This document shows, one piece after another, positions 7,548 through 10,041 of a stretch of 10,041 nt of DNA. Each line of letters opens with the position of its first letter. The first letter of the stretch is position 1. Position numbers and translations under genes: made by a program. This stretch comes from an uncultured Bacteroidales bacterium (GTDB lineage Bacteria; Bacteroidota; Bacteroidia; Bacteroidales; UBA932): NCBI GenBank assembly GCA_945874815.1, contig CAMCIE010000031.1:1-10041 (forward strand), read 5' to 3'. The notes under the pieces were generated by a model, which was not told the DNA's origin, ran no database searches, and saw only the letters and a list, made by a program, of their open reading frames with translations.

Positions 7548-8093
7548 TTATTTTTTTATTCTGTCCGGATTCTGAGCCAGAAAAGTCGCCCAGTCACTCT
7601 TTCCTCCGACTTGTGCAAGGGGGCTGGTGAGCTGGTAATAATGGCAGAGGGCGATCGCAAGGGCGTCCGTGGCATCCAGATATTTGGGATCAAGCTTGAC
7701 ATTGAGGGTTTTCTGAATCATCATGCTCACTTGTTCCTTGGATGCGGCCCCGTTGCCGCAGATTGCAATCTTGGCTTTTCTCGGAGCATATTCGGCCACA
7801 GGTATGCCCCGGATGACGGCAGCGGTGAGTGCTGCTCCCTGGGCGCGGCCGAGTTTGAGGATGACCTGGGCATTCTTGCCGTAGAAAGGTGATTCGACAG
7901 CAAGCTGGTCGGGATGGTGTTCATCGAGAAGTTCGCCTACTCCTGCGTAGATATTGGCGAGTTTCTCGAAAGGATCCTTGATTTTTCGCAAATCAAACAC
8001 CCCCATATCCACGAAATGGGGGTGTTTTGAGTCGATTTCGATTATTCCGTAGCCCAGAATGTTTGTTCCGGGGTCGATGCCTATTATTTTCAC
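7548..8093 (-). CDS. ruvC: Holliday junction resolvase RuvC
   Basis: A cytoplasmic endonuclease that cuts four-way DNA junctions made in recombination, acting with the RuvAB branch-migration motor. The 181-residue product has the RNase H-like fold with all four metal-binding acidic residues in place: Asp7 in IGIDPGT, Glu67 in AVESPF, and Asp140 and Asp143 in LDATDALAIA. Length and spacing match the E. coli protein (D7, E66, D138, D141). The start is GTG at 8093; the next in-frame ATG would remove Asp7 and can be excluded. The G of the GTG is the last base of the serS stop (TAGTG), so translation is probably coupled to serS. No ruvA or ruvB is in the window. A strong inverted repeat lies within codons 23-33. 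Confidence 0.96.
   Translation of the reverse strand: MKIIGIDPGTNILGYGIIEIDSKHPHFVDMGVFDLRKIKDPFEKLANIYAGVGELLDEHHPDQLAVESPFYGKNAQVILKLGRAQGAALTAAVIRGIPVAEYAPRKAKIAICGNGAASKEQVSMMIQKTLNVKLDPKYLDATDALAIALCHYYQLTSPLAQVGGKSDWATFLAQNPDRIKK
7995..8027. repeat. Strong inverted repeat inside ruvC
   Basis: Arms AAACACCCCCAT (7995-8006) and ATGGGGGTGTTT (8016-8027) are perfectly complementary over 12 bp around a 9-nt loop, and the pairing continues as TC/GA beyond a single-base bulge. It falls at nucleotides 67-99 of ruvC, coding for Lys-His-Pro-His through Met-Gly-Val-Phe. On the mRNA strand no T-tract follows, so it is not an intrinsic terminator for ruvC. Confidence 0.75.
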
Positions 8094-9364
8094 TAATCTA
8101 TGCAGTCAAATCCGGTATAAGGACGGAGTGCTTCAGGAATGATGATCTTTCCGTCTTTCTGATTATTCTCAAGAAGAGCAGCCACCACACGTGGAAGGGC
8201 AAGTGAACTGCCATTGAGAGTATGAGCAAGCTGAGTCTTGCCTTCAGCATCTTTATATCTGAGTTTCAGACGGTTAGCCTGATATGACTCAAAGTTTGAA
8301 ACTGAAGAAATCTCAAGCCAGCGTCCCTGTGCTGCTGAATATACCTCGAAGTCGTAAGTGATGGCTGAAGTGAAGCTCATATCACCACCGCAGAGGCGGA
8401 GAATCCTGTAGGGAAGTCCAAGGGACTTGACAATACCCTCGACATGTGCTATCATCTCGTCCAGCGCAGCATAGGAATTCTCCGGTTTTTCAATGCGTAC
8501 AATCTCGACCTTATCAAACTGATGAAGACGGTTAAGTCCGCGGACATCCTTGCCATAAGAGCCGGCCTCACGACGGAAGCAAGGTGTGTAGGCAGTCATT
8601 TTCACAGGGAAATCGTTGTTTGAGAGGATGACATCCCTGTAGATATTGGTTACCGGCACCTCTGCGGTAGGCACAAGGTAGAAATTGTCAAGGGTGGCAT
8701 GATACATCTGGCCCTCTTTGTCAGGAAGCTGGCCTGTACCGAAACCTGAAGCCTCGTTCACCATTACAGGAGGCTCGACTTCAAGATAACCTGCCTTTGT
8801 GTTGATATCGAGGAAATAATTGATGAGAGCTCTCTGAAGACGTGCTCCCTTTCCTTTATATACAGGGAAACCTGCACCTGTAAGTTTCACTCCGAGATCG
8901 AAATCAATGATGTCGAACTTCTTTGCGAGGTCCCAGTGAGGAAGCGCATCCGGTCCGAGTTCAGGAATCTCGTTGCCCATCTTCACAACTACGTTGTCCT
9001 CTGCACCCTTTCCTTCAGGTACCTGGTCGCATGGTATATTCGGAAGGAGGACCAGCAGAGATTCAAGCTCTGCATTGTTCTCCTGTGATTTTCTGTCCAG
9101 TTCAGATGATTTGGCCTTGAGGGCTGCCACTTCAGCCTTTACAGCCTCAGCCTCTTCCCTTCTGCCTTCTTTCATCATTCCGCCGATAAGAGCGGCTTTC
9201 TTTCTCTGCTCTGCAAGGCATGTGTCGAGTTCTGCCTGCATTGAACGTCTGCTCTGGTCAAGAGCAATGATTTTGTTAACGATCTGTGCTGCGTCAAAGT
9301 TCTTTACAGCCAGTTTCTTGATGACAAACTCCGGATTCTCTCGGAGCAGTTTGAGTGTCAGCAT
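8093..9364 (-). CDS. serS: Serine-tRNA ligase
   Basis: A cytoplasmic class II aminoacyl-tRNA synthetase that charges tRNA-Ser with serine. Of 423 residues, about 1-110 form the N-terminal helical arm that grips the long variable arm of tRNA-Ser (charged helices around 30-105). The catalytic core follows: motif 1 around LEVEPPVMV (194-202), the serine-binding TAEVP (233-237), motif 2 CFRREAGSYGKDVRGLNRLHQF (262-283, with FRRE) and motif 3 LNGSSLALPR (383-392, with Arg392). The protein ends in LRPYTGFDCID, typical of bacterial SerRS, and its length is standard. The ATG at 9364 has no Shine-Dalgarno and lies 29 nt beyond the T-tract of the rpmA terminator. No clear own promoter is visible, so expression may depend partly on read-through from rplU-rpmA. 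The stop overlaps the ruvC start. Confidence 0.97.
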   Translation of the reverse strand: MLTLKLLRENPEFVIKKLAVKNFDAAQIVNKIIALDQSRRSMQAELDTCLAEQRKKAALIGGMMKEGRREEAEAVKAEVAALKAKSSELDRKSQENNAELESLLVLLPNIPCDQVPEGKGAEDNVVVKMGNEIPELGPDALPHWDLAKKFDIIDFDLGVKLTGAGFPVYKGKGARLQRALINYFLDINTKAGYLEVEPPVMVNEASGFGTGQLPDKEGQMYHATLDNFYLVPTAEVPVTNIYRDVILSNNDFPVKMTAYTPCFRREAGSYGKDVRGLNRLHQFDKVEIVRIEKPENSYAALDEMIAHVEGIVKSLGLPYRILRLCGGDMSFTSAITYDFEVYSAAQGRWLEISSVSNFESYQANRLKLRYKDAEGKTQLAHTLNGSSLALPRVVAALLENNQKDGKIIIPEALRPYTGFDCID

Positions 9365-9393
9365 GATATTATATTGTTAAGTTATTTTTCAAT

Positions 9394-9435
9394 AAAAAAG
9401 AGGACTGAAACCCAACTCGGGTTAATCAGTCCTCT
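9394..9435 (-). terminator. Intrinsic terminator after rplU-rpmA
   Basis: Arms at 9399-9408 and 9426-9435 pair over 10 bp (AGAGGACTGA on the minus strand). After a 2-nt bulge, a second 5-bp stem (AACCC with GGGTT) closes a 5-nt loop. On the minus strand a run of six or more T follows directly, the classic form. It lies 23 nt past the rpmA stop and just ahead of serS. Confidence 0.88.
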
Positions 9436-9458
9436 ATCTTGGTTGCAAATCCCGAGTC

Positions 9459-9719
9459 TTAGTTCTCAAATGGAAGAACCGAGACGTAAGATTTGTTGTC
9501 AGCTTTCTTGCGGAAGCTAACCCTACCGTCAATCAGAGCGTAAAGAGTGTGGTCTTTACCGATTCCGACATTCAGACCAGGGTTGTGAACAGTACCTCTC
9601 TGGCGAACGAGAATGTTGCCCGCCTTAACTGCCTGATCACCGAATTTCTTGATACCGAGTCTTTTGCTATGTGACTCACGACCGTTCTTGGAACTACCGA
9701 CGCCTTTTTTATGTGCCAT
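9459..9719 (-). CDS. rpmA: 50S ribosomal protein bL27
   Basis: A small basic protein of the large ribosomal subunit whose N-terminal tail reaches towards the peptidyl transferase centre. The 86-residue sequence begins [20 protein letters not shown], the near-universal bL27 start. It continues through [20 protein letters not shown] and [18 protein letters not shown], and ends in VSVLPFEN. It starts directly at the mature N-terminus, without the cleaved leader known from Firmicutes. The start at 9719 is fixed by the conserved N-terminus and by a strong AGGAGG seven bases upstream. It lies 19 nt after rplU in the usual two-gene arrangement and is followed by an intrinsic terminator. Confidence 0.98.
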   Translation of the reverse strand: MAHKKGVGSSKNGRESHSKRLGIKKFGDQAVKAGNILVRQRGTVHNPGLNVGIGKDHTLYALIDGRVSFRKKADNKSYVSVLPFEN

Positions 9720-9726
9720 AATTATT

Positions 9727-9732
9727 CCTCCT
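9727..9732 (-). promoter_or_regulatory. Strong Shine-Dalgarno for rpmA
   Basis: The minus strand reads GAGGAGGAATAATTATG: a full AGGAGG core with 7 nt before the ATG, within the rplU-rpmA spacer. It stands out because no other visible start in the window (transporter, PASTA, rluD, lnt, beta-barrel, serS, ruvC) has a comparable site; Bacteroidota generally lack them. Confidence 0.85.
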
Positions 9733-9738
9733 CAATGA

Positions 9739-10041
9739 TTAAGCAATCGTATTGATCTGAAGTTTAGTAAGATACTGACGGTGACCGTTGAGTTTCTGGT
9801 AACCTTTACGACGTCTCTTCTTGAAAACGAGAACTTTGTTTCCTTTGCAAGAGTCATCAAGTACTGTTGCAGTAACTTTAGCGCCATCAACGTATGGAGC
9901 ACCTACTTTAACGTTTCCTTCCTCGTCGATAAGGAGCACTTTGTCGAACTCAACTGAAGCGCCCTTCTCAGCCGCAAGGCGGTTTACGAAGATTTCCATT
10001 CCAGCCTCAACTTTGAACTGCTGGCCTGCAATATCTACAAT
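9739..10041 (-). CDS. rplU: 50S ribosomal protein bL21, N-terminus cut by the window edge
   Basis: A large-subunit ribosomal protein that binds 23S rRNA. The frame runs past the internal ATG at 9999 to the window edge: residues [14 protein letters not shown] precede [13 protein letters not shown], and IxxxGxQxKVxxG is the conserved bL21 N-terminus. The true start is therefore beyond 10041, probably only about three codons away, and 9999 is an internal Met. The 100 visible residues include the basic C-terminal signature [16 protein letters not shown] and KLQINTIA, giving a full length of about 103, normal for the family. It is the first gene of the rplU-rpmA pair; its promoter lies outside the window. 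Confidence 0.97.
   Translation of the reverse strand: MVDIAGQQFKVEAGMEIFVNRLAAEKGASVEFDKVLLIDEEGNVKVGAPYVDGAKVTATVLDDSCKGNKVLVFKKRRRKGYQKLNGHRQYLTKLQINTIA

Noticed and set aside
7540..7557. A-run/T-run palindrome around the ruvC stop codon, considered as a terminator or a slippage switch
   Set aside because: It has no G-C stem, and the A-run largely encodes the C-terminal Lys residues; the hairpin at 7453-7486 is the better terminator. A length change would alter only the last residue or two.
9739..9999. bL21 as a complete 86-residue protein starting at 9999
   Set aside because: The frame continues upstream to the window edge with conserved bL21 N-terminal residues, so the gene is truncated by the window and not naturally short.
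1..10041. Mobile elements, CRISPR arrays, tRNA/rRNA genes, defence systems
   Set aside because: No transposase or integrase, spaced direct repeats, tRNA-like folds or defence domains were found on either strand; all long frames are accounted for by the listed genes.

Overview
The window comes from a Bacteroidota chromosome, most likely of the order Bacteroidales. The evidence is TAnnTTTG-type -7 promoter elements, almost no Shine-Dalgarno sequences, a large outer-membrane beta-barrel protein with an N-terminal carboxypeptidase-regulatory-like domain, a free-standing PASTA-repeat membrane protein, and the rplU-rpmA-serS gene order. By eye the base composition is near balanced. Genus and family cannot be read from the sequence. 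No tRNA, rRNA, CRISPR array, insertion sequence, phage gene or toxin-antitoxin pair was seen, so this is mostly core chromosome.

Layout, left to right. A minus-strand operon (about 2622 down to 51, perhaps continuing off the left edge) encodes a LysE/RhtB-type transporter, a membrane-anchored three-PASTA protein and an RluD-type pseudouridine synthase, with only 2 nt between neighbours. A short divergent intergenic stretch (2623-2715) carries a -7 element on each strand. Apolipoprotein N-acyltransferase (lnt) then runs on the plus strand to 4440. It collides tail to tail with a 1020-residue minus-strand outer-membrane beta-barrel gene (4342-7404); the two share 99 bp of coding sequence. Further right everything is on the minus strand: ruvC and serS, joined by a TAGTG stop/start overlap, then rpmA (bL27) and rplU (bL21). 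rplU is cut by the right edge. Intrinsic terminators follow ruvC and rpmA and divide this block into rplU-rpmA, serS-ruvC and the solitary beta-barrel gene.

Functionally the right block is translation and DNA repair housekeeping (two 50S proteins, seryl-tRNA synthetase, Holliday junction resolvase). The centre and left concern the cell envelope (Lnt, the beta-barrel protein, PASTA protein, exporter) plus rRNA modification. No two neighbouring transcription units form an obvious joint pathway.

I did not find a convincing new biological system. The points most worth a second look are the codon-aligned antisense overlap of lnt with the glycine-rich tail of the beta-barrel gene, the lone strong Shine-Dalgarno in front of rpmA, a strong hairpin inside the ruvC reading frame, the orphan PASTA protein, and an alternative pairing next to the rpmA terminator.
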